Assembly: GCF_900105945.1 (NCBI RefSeq) | Contig: NZ_FNSO01000004.1 | Span: 4,588,001 to 4,652,000 of the forward strand | DNA: 64,000 nt | Direction: 5' to 3' | Source of the DNA: Amycolatopsis tolypomycina | Lineage (GTDB): Bacteria; Actinomycetota; Actinomycetes; Mycobacteriales; Pseudonocardiaceae | Part shown: piece after piece, positions 29,001 to 42,100 of the stretch | Numbering within the stretch: the stretch's first letter is position 1 | Layout: each line of letters opens with the position of its first letter | Made by a program: the position numbers and the translations under genes | Notes under the pieces: generated by a model | The model's input: the letters and a program-made list of their open reading frames with translations, nothing else | Database searches by the model: none | What the model was told of the DNA's origin: nothing

Positions 29001-31370
29001 CTCGACGAACGTCGTGACGCCGTCGTCGAGCAGCGTGCGGATGCCGTCGGCGAACCGGACGGCGTCGCGGACCTGGCCGACCCAGTACTCCGGGGAGGCC
29101 AGGTCGGCGTCCGGCGAGACCGTGGAGACGATCGGGATCTCCGGCTCGCGATAGGTGAGGTTCCGGGCGACGAACGCGAAGTCCGCCAGCATCGGCTCCA
29201 TCAGCGCCGAGTGGAACGCGTGCGACACCTTCAGCCGCGAGGTCTTCTCGAACTTCGAAGCCACGGCGAGCACCGCGTCCTCGTCGCCGGACAGCACCAC
29301 CGACGCCGGCCCGTTGACGGCGGCGATCGACACGCCCTCGGTCAGCAGGCCCACGACATCGGCTTCGGCCGCCGCCACGGCGACCATCGCCCCGCCGGTG
29401 GGCAGCGCCTGCATCAGCCGCGCCCGGGCGGTCACCAGCGTGCACGCGTCTTCGAGCGAGAGCACCCCGGCGACGTGCGCCGCGGCCAGCTCGCCGATCG
29501 AGTGGCCCAGCAGGTGGTCCGGGGTGATGCCCCACGACTCGAGGAGCCGGAACACCGCGACCTCGACGGCGAACAGCGCGGGCTGCGTGTATCCGGTCTC
29601 GTCGGAGCCCAGCACGGTCTTCAGCGGCACGTCCAGGTGCTTGTCCAGCTCGGCGGCCACCACGTCGAAGACCTCGGCGAACGCCGGGTACGCCGCCGCC
29701 AGCCCCAGGCCCATCCCGGCGCGCTGCGCGCCCTGGCCGGTGAACAGGAACGCGGTGCGGCCGGTCCGGGCCACGCCCTCGACGACACCCGCCTGACGGC
29801 CCGCCGCGTACTCGGTGAGCGCGCGGATCGCGGCGGCCCGGTCGGCGGCCACGACCCCGGCGCGGTGCTCGGCCAGGGTCCGGGTGGTCGCCAGGGAGAA
29901 CCCGACGTCCACAGTGGACGCGTCACCGACCGACGAAGCGAGCTTGCCCGCCTGGGCCCGCAGAGCCTCCGGGTCGTTCGCGGAGAGCAGCCAGGTCACC
30001 GGCCCGTCGTCCGCGGAGTGCGCCACCGGGTCGCCCTGCTCGACGATCACGTGCGCGTTGGTCCCGCTGATGCCGAACGACGACACGCCGGCGCGGCGCG
30101 GCCGCCCGGTCTCCGGCCACGGCTTCGGCTCGCTGAGCAGCGAGACGGTGTCGGTCCACTCGACGTGCGGCGACGGCTCGTCGGCGTGCAACGTGCGCGG
30201 GAGGACGCCGCGCCGCAGCGCCTCCACCATCTTGATCACGCCGCCGACGCCGGCGGCCGCCTGCGTGTGGCCGACGTTCGACTTGAACGACCCGACGTGC
30301 AGCGGCTTCTCGGCGGTGGCCGCCTTGCCGTAGGTGGCGATCAGGGCCTGCGCCTCGATCGGGTCGCCCAGTTTGGTGCCGGTGCCGTGCGCCTCGACGG
30401 CGTCCACATCGGACAGTTTCAGGCCGGCGTCGGCCAGCGCCGCGCGGATCACCCGCTGCTGCGCGGGCCCGTTGGGGACGGTGATGCCGCTGGACGCGCC
30501 GTCGGAGTTGACCGCGCTGCCGCGCAGCACCGCGAGGACGTGGTGGCCGTTGCGGCGGGCGTCGGAAAGCCGTTCCAGCAGCAGCATCCCGGCGCCCTCG
30601 GAGCAGCCGACGCCGTCGGCGCCGCTGCCGAACGCCTTGCACCGGCCGTCCGGCGCCAGGCCCTGCTGCTCGCTGAAGTAGACGAACATGTCCGGCGTCA
30701 CCATCACCGTGACGCCGCCGGCCAGCGCCAGCGAGCACTCCCCGCGGCGCAGCGCCTGGGCGGCCCAGTGCAGGGCGACCAGCGACGACGAGCACGCCGT
30801 GTCCACCGACACCGACGGGCCTTCCAGCCCGAGGGTGTAGGAGATCCGGCCGGAGATGAGACTGCCGTCGCTGCTGCCGGCGCCGTAGTCGTGGTACATG
30901 ACCCCGGCGAACACCCCGGTTTTGCTGCCCCGCAACGTCGAGGGCACGATCCCGGCGCGTTCCACGGCCTCCCACGCGGTCTCCAGCACGATCCGCTGCT
31001 GCGGGTCGAGCGTGCGGGCCTCCCGCGGGGAGATGCCGAAGAACTCCGGCTCGAAGTCGGCGGCGTCGTAGAGGAAGCCGCCTTCCTTCGAGTACGTCGT
31101 GCCGGGCCGGCCGCTCGGGTCGAAGAGCGCGGCGGTGTCCCAGCCGCGATCCGCGGGGAACTCGCCGACGGCGTCGGTGCCGTTCGCGACGAGGTCCCAC
31201 AGCTGCGCCGGCGTGGTGACCCCGCCGGGGTACCGGCAGCCCATCCCGATGACGGCGATCGGCTCGCTCATCGCCGCGGTGAGCTTCTGGTTGTCCGCCT
31301 TGAGCCGCTCGTTGTCCATCATGGACTGGCGCAGCGCGGCGACGATCTGCTCGGTGGACGGCTGGCTCAC
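26094..31370 (-). CDS. Modular PKS, single module KS-AT-DH-KR-ACP (module 4)
   Basis: 1758 residues, one full extension module that adds malonate and reduces it to an alkene. Docking coiled coil (about residues 5-30), KS with DTACSSS near 192, AT with GHSIGEL near 624 and HAFH near 717 (malonyl type), DH with [10 protein letters not shown] near 917 and [12 protein letters not shown] with GGTGVLG near 1356 and a VDD version of the B-type motif, ACP with LGFDSL near 1647, and a C-terminal docking helix pair ending [15 protein letters not shown]. There is no enoylreductase. The GTG at 31370 overlaps the stop of the upstream PKS as GTGA, so the two are co-translated. KADNQKL in the docking helix matches type I PKS head domains. 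Confidence 0.96.
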   Translation of the reverse strand: MSQPSTEQIVAALRQSMMDNERLKADNQKLTAAMSEPIAVIGMGCRYPGGVTTPAQLWDLVANGTDAVGEFPADRGWDTAALFDPSGRPGTTYSKEGGFLYDAADFEPEFFGISPREARTLDPQQRIVLETAWEAVERAGIVPSTLRGSKTGVFAGVMYHDYGAGSSDGSLISGRISYTLGLEGPSVSVDTACSSSLVALHWAAQALRRGECSLALAGGVTVMVTPDMFVYFSEQQGLAPDGRCKAFGSGADGVGCSEGAGMLLLERLSDARRNGHHVLAVLRGSAVNSDGASSGITVPNGPAQQRVIRAALADAGLKLSDVDAVEAHGTGTKLGDPIEAQALIATYGKAATAEKPLHVGSFKSNVGHTQAAAGVGGVIKMVEALRRGVLPRTLHADEPSPHVEWTDTVSLLSEPKPWPETGRPRRAGVSSFGISGTNAHVIVEQGDPVAHSADDGPVTWLLSANDPEALRAQAGKLASSVGDASTVDVGFSLATTRTLAEHRAGVVAADRAAAIRALTEYAAGRQAGVVEGVARTGRTAFLFTGQGAQRAGMGLGLAAAYPAFAEVFDVVAAELDKHLDVPLKTVLGSDETGYTQPALFAVEVAVFRLLESWGITPDHLLGHSIGELAAAHVAGVLSLEDACTLVTARARLMQALPTGGAMVAVAAAEADVVGLLTEGVSIAAVNGPASVVLSGDEDAVLAVASKFEKTSRLKVSHAFHSALMEPMLADFAFVARNLTYREPEIPIVSTVSPDADLASPEYWVGQVRDAVRFADGIRTLLDDGVTTFVEVGPSAVLTAMGQACLGAEEEVTFVPVLRKDRPEAESAAAAVATLFTAGSTVDFPAFYAGGAPVELPTYAFRRKRYWLENPTGARVRGVAEVGQRDAEHPLLGAVVVAADAGGAVLTGRLSAATQPWLADHVVQGSMLFPGTAFVELAIRAGDEVGCGRLDELTLAAPLIVPAEGAVRLQVVVTALESEQCSLAIYSQVEGDSEWVQHGSGRLSAAVSAPAAGAEWPPAGATEIDVTARYDELAAQGFDYGPVFAGLRRVWQAGDRLAAEVALPEDTDASAFGLHPALLDAALHTIGLAGPTEDKPVLPFAWSGVTLHAAGAAELRVVISSDVENTVSLTATDAAGAPVLSVESLSLRPIAADAFRATRSAVDDSLFRVEWQPFAGDAVSGVSSAVLGGGFGLPGKSYVDLPALVADGVRPDVVFAPFVAPATASPVAAREATHRLLALAQAWVAEETLASSRLVVVAEKAIGTRPDEGVDDLTHAALWGVIRTAQLEYPDRFMVVDVDGDDLPLDVVLGAMYADEPGVAVRDGAVLVHRLAKYVPAAAPVALDPDGTVLVTGGTGVLGQLIARHLVTGHGVKNLLLTSRRGASAPGAPELVESLTSLGATVSLEACDLADRDAAAELLAGVDLAAVVHTAGVVDDGVLLALTPERMDAVLRPKVDAAWNLHALTADRDIPFVLYSSAGGTLGAAGQANYSAANVFLDALAHHRAATGKHAVSLAWGLWSEGGMSNELAETDLIRMARSGVFGLSFDDGLSLFDATFGTSEPSLVPVRLDMSGLRADAHSVPAMLRGLVRGGARRRAEASDDSWARIAGLPAADRERALLDLVCGTAAVVLGHEHRDAVDPRKGFIELGFDSLTAIELRNRLESVTGQRLPATLIFDHPSASALAGFLGAGLADPPSAVEVRLADLETELRSLDPDARATAVGRLRELVATFSPADQALADAGADELFAMLDEELESQG

Positions 31371-33124
31371 TGGGACTCCTCGGTTTCGGTGCCCGCCATC
31401 GCGGACCGGACCAGGTCGGCCAGGTCCATCCCGGCGATGGCGGCCACTTCGTCACTTCCTGTTGCCCCCCCGCCAACTACGGCACTTTCACGTGAAAGTG
31501 CCCCTTCGGCCGGCTCGCCGAGCTCGGGCAGCAGCTCGCCGAGCAGGAACCGGGTCAGCGGCAGCGGGCTCGGGTAGTCGAAGATCAGCGTCGCCGGCAG
31601 GCGCAGCCCGCAGGCGGCGCCGAGCCGGTTGCGCAGTTCGAGCGCGGCGAGGGAGTCGATGCCGAGGTCGGTGAAGCCCTTCTCGACGCCGACCGCCGAA
31701 GCGTCGTCGTAGCCGAGGACGGCCGCCGCGTTGTCGCAGACCAGCTGCAGCACCGCGGTTTCCCGCTCGTCGGCCGACATCCCGGTCAGCTTGTCCGCGA
31801 AGCCCGCCTCGGGCGCCGCGGTCACCGGCCCCGCCGCCGCGGCGGCCCGCCGCGGGGTGGCCGTGACCAGGCCCCGCAGGAGCGGCGCGATCCGGTCGGC
31901 TTCCCGCAGGTCGGCCAGCTGCACCGGCACGAGCGTGGGCTCACCGGCCGCGAGGGCGGCGTCGAAGAGGTCCAGGCCGTCGGTGACGGCCAGCTCCGCG
32001 ACCCCGTACCGGGCGACGTGCGTCAGGTCGACGGCGTCGCCGCTGCCCTCCCACGGACCCCAGGCCAGCGACGTCGCCGGAAGGCCCAGTGCCGCGCGGT
32101 GCCCGGCGAGGGCGTCGAGGAAGACGTTGCCCGCCGCGTAGTTCGCCTGTCCGGCGGCGAGCAGCAGGCCGCCCGCCGAGGAGTAGAGGACGAACGCCTT
32201 GAGGTCCCGCGACGCGGTCAGCTCGTGCAGGTGCCAGGCCGCGTCGACCTTGGGCCGCAGGACGTTCGCGACCTGCTCCGGCGTCAGCGCGGTCAGCACC
32301 GCGCTGTCCATCTGCCCGGCGGCGTGCACGACCGCGGTGAGGTCGGGCAGCGACTCGATCAGCCGGGCCAGGTCGGCCCGGTCGGTGACGTCGCAGGCCG
32401 CGACGGTCACCCCGGCGCCCAGCTCCTCGACCAGTTCACGCGCTCCCGGCGCGGCCAGGCCGCGGCGGCTGGTGAGCACCAGCTTCCGGGCCCCGCGAGC
32501 GACGAGGTGCCGCGCGAGGTGCCCGCCGAGGAGGCCGGCGCCACCGGTGACGAGCACCGTGCCGTCGACGGCCCAGTCGAGCGGGTCGCCGACCGTGGTG
32601 ACCTTGGCCAGCCGTGGCACGCGCACTTCGCCGACCCGGACGATCGCTTCCGGCTCGCCGGAGGCGACCACCGCGGGCAGCGCCCGCAGCGACTGGGGCA
32701 GGTCGTCGACGTCGACCACCTGGACCCGGCCGGGGTTCTCCGCCTGCGCGGCCCGCACCAGGCCCCAGACCGGCGCCTGGGCGAGGTCCGGGTCGCCCGC
32801 CACGGCGCCCCGCGTGACGACCAGGAGCTTGCCGTCGGACGGGCCGTCGAGCCAGGCCTGCAGCTGCTTCAGCGTCGCCTGGACGGTTTCGTGGACCCGG
32901 GTGGGCACGTCGCCCTCGGCGGAGACGACCGGCAGGACCAGCACGTCGGCCGCCACCGGCTCGGTGTGCGCCGGGACGCCGAGGCCGAGGTCGTCACTGC
33001 CCAGCACGGCCCAGCCCTCGAGGGACTTGACCAGCCGGACACCCGCCGCGGGCTGCCAGTCGATGCGGTAGAGCGAGTCGGGCACCTTGGCGCCCAGCTG
33101 GCCCTCCGACACCGGCCGCGTCAC
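31367..33124 (-). CDS. C-terminal part of the first PKS, beyond an in-frame TGA: KR-ACP-docking (module 3)
   Basis: 585 codons in the same frame as the large PKS upstream, separated from it only by the TGA at 33137-33139. Contains the KR (GGAGLLG near residue 195; catalytic Ser, Tyr and Asn in YSSAGG...[11 protein letters not shown] where B-type enzymes have LDD), an ACP ([13 protein letters not shown] near 495) and a C-terminal docking segment ending AGTETEESQ. It has no KS or AT of its own, so it makes sense only as the end of module 3. The GTG at 33124 is the first possible restart, but I see no good ribosome site before it. Either the TGA is an error, or the module is split between DH and KR, or the gene is broken. 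Confidence 0.85.
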   Translation of the reverse strand: MTRPVSEGQLGAKVPDSLYRIDWQPAAGVRLVKSLEGWAVLGSDDLGLGVPAHTEPVAADVLVLPVVSAEGDVPTRVHETVQATLKQLQAWLDGPSDGKLLVVTRGAVAGDPDLAQAPVWGLVRAAQAENPGRVQVVDVDDLPQSLRALPAVVASGEPEAIVRVGEVRVPRLAKVTTVGDPLDWAVDGTVLVTGGAGLLGGHLARHLVARGARKLVLTSRRGLAAPGARELVEELGAGVTVAACDVTDRADLARLIESLPDLTAVVHAAGQMDSAVLTALTPEQVANVLRPKVDAAWHLHELTASRDLKAFVLYSSAGGLLLAAGQANYAAGNVFLDALAGHRAALGLPATSLAWGPWEGSGDAVDLTHVARYGVAELAVTDGLDLFDAALAAGEPTLVPVQLADLREADRIAPLLRGLVTATPRRAAAAAGPVTAAPEAGFADKLTGMSADERETAVLQLVCDNAAAVLGYDDASAVGVEKGFTDLGIDSLAALELRNRLGAACGLRLPATLIFDYPSPLPLTRFLLGELLPELGEPAEGALSRESAVVGGGATGSDEVAAIAGMDLADLVRSAMAGTETEESQ

Positions 33125-33136
33125 CAGCGACTCGAT

Positions 33137-33139
33137 TCA
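33137..33139 (-). other. In-frame TGA interrupting the first PKS gene
   Basis: On the minus strand the text runs ...GCC GGC ACG CCG GTC GCG TGA ATC GAG... . Both sides are in one frame, and the protein continues as in other modules (xPVA, one residue, then IESLVTRPV). A single change from CGA (Arg) would give this TGA. Confidence 0.9.
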
Positions 33140-36100
33140 CGCGACCGGCGTGCCGGCCGCGTCGGCGAGGGCGAGCGAGGCGTCCTTGCCCTCCCTGCGG
33201 ACGTGCACCCGCAGCGTCGTGGCGCCGGAAGCGTGCAGGGAGACCTGGTTCCAGGCGAACGGGATCGTCGTCTCGGTCAGGGCCTTCGGCCCGCCGGGGA
33301 CGAGGAAGTCCGTCGCGCCCAGCGCCGAGTCCAGCAGACCCGGGTGCAGCCCGAAGTCCGTGGAGTCGGTGCCCTCGGGCAGGGCGACCTCGGCGAACAC
33401 CTCGCCCTCGCGCAGCCACACCGCGCGCAGGTTCCGGAACACCGGGCCGTAGCCGAAGCCGAGGCCCGCCAGGTCGTCGTAGAGCCCGGTGAGGTCGACG
33501 GCTTCGGCACCTTCCGGCGGCCACGCCGTGAGGTCGAACTCCGCCGGCTGCGCACCCGTGGCGAGGGTGCCGGCCGCGTGCTGCGTCCAGGCGCTCTCGG
33601 TGCGGGAGTGCACCGAGAGGTCGCGGCGGCCGTCCGCGCCGGGCGCGCCGACGACGACGCGGATGTCGACGCCGCCCTCCTCGGGCAGCAGCAGCGGGGC
33701 CTGCTGGGTCAGCTCTTCCAGCAGGTCGCAGCCGACCTGGTCGGCGGCGTGCAGGGCCAGTTCGACGTAGGCCGTGCCCGGCAGCATCGTCCGGCCCAGC
33801 ACCACGTGGTCGGCCAGCCAGGCCTGCTTGTCGGTCGCGAGCCGTCCGGTGAGCACCGCGCCGCCGTCGGGCAGCTCCACCAGCGCGCCCAGCAGCGGGT
33901 GCCCGGCGGACTTGGCGCCCAGCGAGCCGACGTCGCCCGCGGGCTTCGTCGCGTTGAGCCAGTACTCCTTGTTCTGGAAGGCGTACGTCGGCAGGTCCAC
34001 AGTGGACGCGCCGCGGCCGGCGAACAGGGCCCGCCAGTCGAGCTTCGCGCCCCGCGAGTGGACCGTGGCCAGTGCGGTGAACAGCGTCTGCACCTCGTCG
34101 CGGCCCCGGCGCAGCGCGGGCACGCCCACGACGCGGTCGGGCCGGTCGGCGGCGGCGGTGTCGCACTCGCGGGCCATCCCGGTCAGGACGGCGTCCGGGC
34201 CCAGCTCGACGAACCGGGTGACGCCGGCCGAGAGCAGCGTGCCGACGCCGTCGGCGAACCGCACGGCCTCGCGGACGTGGTCCACCCAGTACTCGGGCGA
34301 GCAGAGCTGCTCGGCGGTGGCGATCCGGCCGGTCACGTTGGAGACGACCGGGATGCTCGGAGCCGAGTACGTCAGCTTCTCCGCCACCACGGCGAAGTCG
34401 GCCAGCATCGGCTCCATCAGCGCGGAGTGGAAGGCGTGCGAGACGACCAGCTGCTTGACCCGGCGGCCGGCGTCCTTGAAGACCGCCATCGCGGCCTTGA
34501 CCGCGTCCTCGGGTCCGGAGACGACCACCGACCGCGGGCCGTTGACCGCGGCGATGTCCACCCCGGCCGGGAGCGCGGTGCGCACCTCGTCCTCGGTGGC
34601 CGCGATGGCCGCCATGGCTCCGCCGGAGGGCAGGGCCTGCATGAGCCGTCCCCGGGCGGCGACCAGGGCACACGCGTCGGCGAGGGAGAACACCCCGGCG
34701 ACGTGCGCCGCGGCCAGCTCGCCGATCGAGTGCCCGGCGACGTAGTCCGGCGTCAGGCCCCACGACTCCACCAGGCGGTACAGCGCGACCTCGATCGCGA
34801 ACAGCGCGCACTGCGTGTACGCGGTCTGGTTGAGCAGCTCGCTGCCTTCCCAGATGACGTCCTTGAGCGGGACCTCGGTGTCGAACAGGCCGCAGGTCTC
34901 GTCGAACGCGCCGGCGAAGACCGGGAAGGTCTCGTACAGCTCGCGGCCCATGCCCGGCTGCTGCGCGCCCTGGCCGGTGAAGAGGAACGCGGTCAGGTCG
35001 GCCGCGCTGGTCGTGCCGGTCACCGTGCCCGCCGGGGTGCCGCCGGTCGCGAGCCCGTCGAGGGCCTTCAGGGCGGCGTCACGATTGCCCGCCAGGACCA
35101 CCGAGCGGTGGTCGAGCGCGGCCCGGCCGGTCGCCAGGGAGTAGCCGACATCGGTGAGGTCGAGCTCCGGGTTCGACCGGAGCCACGCGGCCAGCCTCGC
35201 CGCCTGGTCGGCCAGCGCCGCGGCGGTCGTGCCGGCGATCGGCAGCGGCACCGACGGCAGCTCCGGCGCGGTCCGGCGCGGACGTTCCACCGTGGACGGC
35301 GGCGCCTCCTCGATGATGATGTGCGCGTTCGTCCCGCTGATGCCGAAGGACGAGACGCCCGCCCGGCGCGGGCGGCCGTTGGGCAGCCACGGCCGGGCCT
35401 CGGTCAGCAGCTCGATGTCGCCGGTCGTCCAGTCGACGACCGGGGACGGCGCGTCGATGTGCAGCGACTTCGGCAGCATGTTGTGCCGCATGGCCTGGAC
35501 GACCTTGATCACCCCGGCCGCGCCGCCGGAGGCCTGCGCGTGGCCGATGTTGGACTTCACCGAACCCAGGTAGAGCGGCTGCCCCTCGGGCCGGTCCTGG
35601 CCGTAGGTGGCCAGCAGCGCCTGCGCCTCGATCGGGTCACCCAGCTTCGTGCCCGAGCCGTGCGCCTCGACCGCGTCGACCTCGGCCGGGGTCAGCCCGC
35701 CTGCCGCGAGGGCCGCGTGGATCACGCGTTCCTGCGACGGCCCGTTCGGGGCGGTGAGGCCGTTGGACGCGCCGTCCTGGTTGACGGCGCTGGAGCGGAC
35801 CAGCGCGAGAACCTCGTGGCCGTTGCGCTGGGCGTCGGACAGGCGCTCCAGCAGGAGCAGGCCCGCGCCCTCGGCCCAGCCGACGCCGTCGGACGCCGCG
35901 GAGAAGGACTTCGACCGGCCGTTGGGCGAGAGCACACCCTGGCGGCTGGAGTCGACGAACAGGTCCGGCTGCGAGAGCAGCGTGACGCCGCCCGCGAGGG
36001 CCAGCCCGCACTCCCCCGCCCGCAGCGCCTGCACCGCGAGGTGCAACGTCACCAGTGAAGACGAGCACGCGGTGTCGACCGTCATGCACGGGCCTTCCAG

Positions 36101-39100
36101 GCCCAGCAGGTAGGAGATGCGGCCGGAGACGACCGCGCCCGAGCTGCCGTTGGGGATGTAGGCGGCGACGTCCAGCGGCGCGCCCGGGACGCGGCTGCCG
36201 TAGTCGTCGTACATCGCGCCGGTGAAGACGCCGGTCATGCTGCCGCGCAGCGCGGTCGGGTCGATGCCGGCCCGCTCGATGGCCTCCCACGCCGTTTCCA
36301 GCAGGAGCCGCTGCTGCGGGTCCATGGCCAGCGCCTCGCGCGGGCCGATGCCGAAGAACGCCGGGTCGAACAAGGTGCCTTCGTGGAGGAAGCCGCCTTC
36401 GCGGGCGTAGGTCTTGCCGCGCTTGCCGCGCTCGGGGTCGTAGATGCTGTCGATGTCCCAGCCGCGGTTGACCGGGAACTCCGACACGGCGTCGACCTCG
36501 TCGACCAGCAGCTGCCAGAGGTCCTCCGGCGACCGGACGCCACCGGGGTACCGGCAGGCCATGCCGACGATCGCGATCGGCTCCTGCATCGACGCGTTGG
36601 TCCGGGTCGTGGTGGCCGGGACCTTCGCGACCGCGCCGAGCAGCTTGCCCTTGACGAAGTCCGCCACCGCCTTGGCGGTCGGGTGGTCGAAGATCAGCGT
36701 CGCGGGCAGGGTCAGGCCGGTCGCGGTGCCGAGCAGGTTGCGCAGCTCGACCGCGGCGAGCGAGTCGAAACCGAGCTCCTTGAACGCGCGTGCGCCGTCC
36801 ACTTCGGACTTGTCGGCGTAGCCGAGCACGGTGGCCACCTGCGTCCGGACGATGTCCAGCAGCACGCGGTCGCGCTCGCTGTCGGCCAGCGCGGCCAGCT
36901 CCGCGGCGAGGGCGTTGTCGGCCGCCTTCGCCGCCTTCGCGGTCCGGCGGGCCTTCGGCGGGACGAACCCGCGCAGCAACGCGGGCAGCTCGTCGGTGCG
37001 GGCCCGCAGGGCCGCGACGTCGACCCGCAGCGGGGCGATGACGGCGTCGGCGGTGGCGGTCGCCGCGTCGAACAGCGCGAGCCCCTGCTCCGCGGTGACC
37101 GCGGGCAGGCCGAGCCGCGCCATCCGGGCGAGGTCCGCCTCGGCCAGCTCGCCGCCGAGGCCGGTGTTCTCGGCCCACAGCCCCCACGCCAGCGCCGTCG
37201 CCGGCTGCCCGGCGGCCTGGCGGTGGGCGGCGAGGCCGTCGAGGAACGCGTTGGCGGCGGCGTAGTTCGCCTGGCCCGCTGGCAGCACCTGGCCACCGGC
37301 GGAGGAGAACAGCACGAACGCAGCCAGGTCCTTCGTCAGCTCGTGCAGGTGCCAGGCGGCGTCGACCTTCGCCCGCAGGACCGAGTCGAGCCGGTCGGCG
37401 GTCAGCGAGTCGAAGACGCCGCTGTCGGCCGTGCCCGCCGCGTGCACCACGGCGGTCAGGTTGTCGATCGTGCCGAGGACGCTCTCGACCTGGGCGCGCT
37501 CGGTGACATCGCACGCGGCGACCCGCACCCGGGCCCCGAGGTCGGTCAGGTCCTCGACCAGCTGCGCCGCGCCCGGCGCGCCGAGCCCGCGGCGGCTGGT
37601 GAGCACCAGGTCGGCGACCCCGTGCTCGGCCACCAGGTAGCGGGCCAGCAGGCTGCCGAGCCCGCCGGTGCCGCCGGTGATGAGCACGGCGCCGGTGCCC
37701 CACGGGGAGGCGTCGCCGGGCTCGGTCTTGGCGTACCGCGGCACGACGACCGCGCCGGCGCGGATCGCGGCCTCCGGCTCCCCGGAGGCGACAACCGCCG
37801 CGATGGTCCCGGCGGTCGCTTCCGAGTCGGCGTCGACGACGAACACCCGGCCCGGGTGCTCGGCCTGCGCACCACGCGCCAGGCCCCACAGCAGGCCCTG
37901 CGTGACATCCACGGTGGACTCCCCGGCGGGCACCGCGTCCTGCGTCACGACCGCCAGCTTCGTCACGGCGAACCGCGAGTCGGCCAGCCAGGCCTGCAGC
38001 TCGGCGAGCAGCCAGGCGGCGTTGGCCCGCGCGGTCTCCGGGACGGCGCCGGTGCGCTCGGGCACGCTCAGCGTGAGCACACCCGGCACCGGCTCGCCGC
38101 GGTCGATCGCGCCGAGGAGGTCGGCGAAGCCGGCGTAGGTGGCGGCCACCCCGACCCGGCCGCGGCCCACGGCCACGACCTCGGCGTCGGACGGCGGCAC
38201 GGTCACCGGCTGCCAGGCGATCTTCAGCAGCGAGCCGTCGGCTTCCCCGGCCGCCGCGGTCAGCTCCCGGCGGACCGGGCGCGAAACGAGCGAGTCGATG
38301 GTCGCGACCGGACGGCCTTCGCTGTCGGCCACCTCGATGGCCGACACCTCGTCGCCGTTCAGCCGCTCGATCCGGACCCGCAGCACCGAAGCGCCGGCGG
38401 CGTGCAGCGTGACGCCGTTCCAGACGAAGGGCAGCAGTGTCGCGCCGCCCGGGTCGCCGAGCAGGTCGGCGTGCATCGCGATGTCGAGCAGCGCCGGGTG
38501 CAGGCCGTAGAGGTTCGCCGTCGACGCCGCCGGCTCCGGCAGCGCGACCTCGGCGAACACCTCGGTCCCCCGCTTCCAGGCGGCCTTGAGCCCCTGGAAC
38601 GACGGGCCGTAGCCGTAGCCGCGCTCTCCGAGCAGGTCGTAGGCACCTTCGACGACGATCGGGGTGGCCCCGGCGGGCGGCCATTCGGTGAGCCCGGCGG
38701 GCTCGGGCCGCGGCGCCGCGGACAGCGTGCCGAGCGCGTGCTGGGTCCACTCGTCGCCGTCGACCGGCCGCGAGAAGACCGTGATCGGGCGCCGGTCGCC
38801 GTCGGCCGGGCCGACCACGACCTGCAGCGCCACGGCGCCGTCCGGGGGAAGGACGAGCGGCGCCTGCAGCGTCAGCTCTTCGACCGTCGAGTGCCCGACC
38901 TGGTCGCCCGCCGCGATGGCGAGCTCGACGAACCCGGTGCCGGGCACCAGGATCGCGCCCTTGACGACGTGGTCGGCCACCCACGGCACCGACCCGGCCG
39001 AGAGCCGGCCGGTGAGCACGGTGGTGTCCGAACCGGACAGCGGCACGACCGCGCCGAGCATCGGGTGCGGCAGCGGCTGCTGGCCGACCGCCGTCACGTC

Positions 39101-42100
39101 GCCGGACGGGGTCGCGTCGAGCCAGTAGCGCTTGTGCTGGAAGGCGTACGTCGGCAGGTCGAGCCGGACCGGGCCGTCGCCGAGCACCTTGCCGAGCTCG
39201 GCGGCGCCGCGGGCGTGCAGGCGGCCGAGCGCGGTCAGCGCGGTGCGCACCTCGTCGCGGTCGCGGCGGCCGAGGGGCACGAACGCGGCGTCCGGGTCGA
39301 TCTGGCGGCCCAGCGCGGTCAGCACGCTGTCCGGGCCCAGCTCGAGGAACGTGCGCACGCCGTCGGCGGCCAGCTCGGCCACCGCGTCGGCGAAGCGGAC
39401 GGCTTCGCGGACGTGCGTGACCCAGTACTCGGGCGAGGTCAGGTCCGCGTCGGGCGAGACCGTGGAGAAGATCGGGATCTTCGGTTCGTGGAACGTCAGC
39501 CCGGCGGCGATCTCGCGGAACTCGTCGAGCATCGGGGCCATCAGCGGCGAGTGGAACGCGTGGCTCACGCGCAGCCGGCGCGTCCGCACGTCGGTGGCGC
39601 GCTCGAGGCGGGACACGACCTCGGCGACGCCGGAGATGACGACCGACGCCGGGCCGTTGACGGCGGCGATACTGACCTCGTCTTCGTGCCCGCGGATCAG
39701 CTCCCGCGCGGCCTCTTCGCCGGTGGCGAGGGAGACCATCGCGCCCGGCGGCGTGCTCAGCGCCCCCATCAGCCTGCCGCGCGCGGCGACCAGCTTGGCG
39801 GCGTCGGGCAGGGACAGCACCCCGGCGACGTGCGCCGCGGCGAGCTCGCCGATCGAGTGGCCGGCGAGGGCGTCGGGGACGATCCCCCACGACTCGGCGA
39901 GCCGGAACAGCGCGACCTCGACCGCGAACAGCGCGGTCTGGGTGTACTGCGTCTGGTCGAGCAGGCCGCGGTCGGCGAGCGCGGTCGTGCCGAAGACGAC
40001 GTCGCTCAGCGGCACGTCGAGCAGCGGGTCGACCGCGGCGCAGACGGCGTCGAACGCGTCCGCGAACACGGGGTAGGCCGCCGACAGCTCGGCGCCCATC
40101 CCGGCCCACTGCGCGCCCTGCCCGGAGAACAGGAACGCGAGCTTGCCCTCGGTCACGGCCTCGCTGCCCTGCTCGCCGGCGGCGAGCGCGTCGAGGCCGG
40201 CGGCCAGCTCGGCCGTGGTCCCGGCGACGACCACCGCGCGGTGCTCCAGCGCGGCGCGGGTCGAGACCAGCGACCGTGCCAGCTCGGCGACTCCGACGTC
40301 CTCGTGGTCGGCGAGGTATTCGCGCAGGCGGGCGGCCTGGCCGCGCACGGCGGCCGGGGACCGGCCGGACAATGCGACCGGCACGACGGCTTCGGGCTGC
40401 GGTTCGGCGGGCTGCTCGGGCACCGCGTCAGCCGGAGCCTGCTCGATGATCACGTGGGCGTTGGTGCCGCTGATGCCGAACGAAGAGACAGCGGCCCGGC
40501 GCGGGTGGCCGTTCGGCGCCCAGTCCTGCGCCTCGGTGAGCAGGCGCACCGCGCCCGTGTCCCAATCGACCACAGTGGACGGACGGTCGACGTGCAGGGT
40601 CCGCGGCAGCTGCTCGTTGCGCAGCGCCATGACCATCTTGATGATGCCGGCGACGCCGGCCGCGGCCTGGGTGTGGCCGATGTTGGACTTGATCGAGCCC
40701 AGCCACAGCGGCTGGTCCTCGGCGCGGTCCTGGCCGTAGGTGGCCAGCAGCGCCTGCGCCTCGATCGGGTCGCCCAGGGTGGTGCCGGTGCCGTGGCCCT
40801 CGACGGCGTCCACTTCGGACGGCTGGAGACCCGCGTCGGCCAGCGCCTTCGCGATGACTCGCTGCTGCGACGGGCCGTTCGGGGCGGTGAGGCCGTTGGA
40901 CGCGCCGTCGTGGTTGACCGCGGAGCCCTTGAGCAGCGCGAGGACCGGGTGGCCGTTGCGCTGAGCGTCCGACAGGCGCTCGACGAGCAGCATGCCCGCG
41001 CCCTCGCCCCAGCCGGTGCCGTCGGCCGCGTCGGCGAACGAGCGGCAGCGGCCGTCGGCGGACAGGCCGCGCTGGCGGCTGAAGTCGACGAAGGTGTCCG
41101 GCGTGGACATCACCGTGACACCGCCGGCCAGTGCGAGCGTGCACTCGCCGCGGCGCAGGGCCTGGACCGCCCAGTGCAGGGCGACCAGCGACGACGAGCA
41201 CGCCGTGTCGACGGTGACCGTCGGGCCTTCGAGGCCGAGCGCGTAGGAGACGCGGCCGGAGACGACGCTGGCGAGGCTGCCGTTGCCGAGGTAGCCCGCG
41301 ATGTCGTCGGAGACGGTGCCCAGGCGGGTGCCCCAGTCGTGGTACATGACGCCGGCGAACACGCCGGTGGCGCTGCCGCGCAGGGAGAGCGGGTCGATGC
41401 CGGCCCGCTCGAACGCCTCCCAGGAGACTTCGAGCAGCAGCCGCTGCTGCGGGTCCATCGCGGCCGCCTCGCGCGGGCTGATCTCGAAGAAGCCGGCGTC
41501 GAACTCGGCGGCGTCGTGCAGGAACGCGCCGTGCTTGACGTAGCTGTGGCCGGGCTTGCCGGGCTCGGGGTCGTAGAGCGCGTCGACGTTCCAGCCGCGG
41601 TCGGCCGGGAACGGCGTGAGCGCCTCTTCGCCGCCCGCGACGAGCCGCCACAGGTCCTCCGGCGTCGCGACGCCGCCCGGGTAGCGGCAGGCGATGCCGA
41701 CGATGGCGATCGGCTCCTCCGGGTCGGCCGTCGTCACCGGCGCGACCGGCTTGACCGGGGCCAGGCCGCCCAGGCGCGTGATCAGGTACTCGGCCAGCGC
41801 GCGCGGGGTCGGGTGGTCGAACACGAGCGTGGCGGGCAGTCGCATGCCGGTGACGGAGTCGAGGATGTTGCGCAGCTCGACCGCGGCGAGGGAGTCGAAA
41901 CCGATCTCGCCGAACGGGCGGGCCGGGCTGATCGCGCCCGGGCCGTCGTGGCCGAGGACGGCCGCGACGTGCGTGCGGACCAGGTCGAGCACCGCGCGGT
42001 CGCGGTCGGCTTCGGACAGCGATGCGAACCGGTCGGCGAACTGCCGCTCCGGGATGAGCTCGCCCGCGGTCGCGGCGACCCGGCGGCGGCTCGCCGGGAC

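Noticed and set aside
33125..33160. Frameshift as the cause of the PKS break
   Set aside because: Both sides of the stop are in the same frame with no missing or extra residues relative to other modules, so a base substitution to TGA is the simpler reading.
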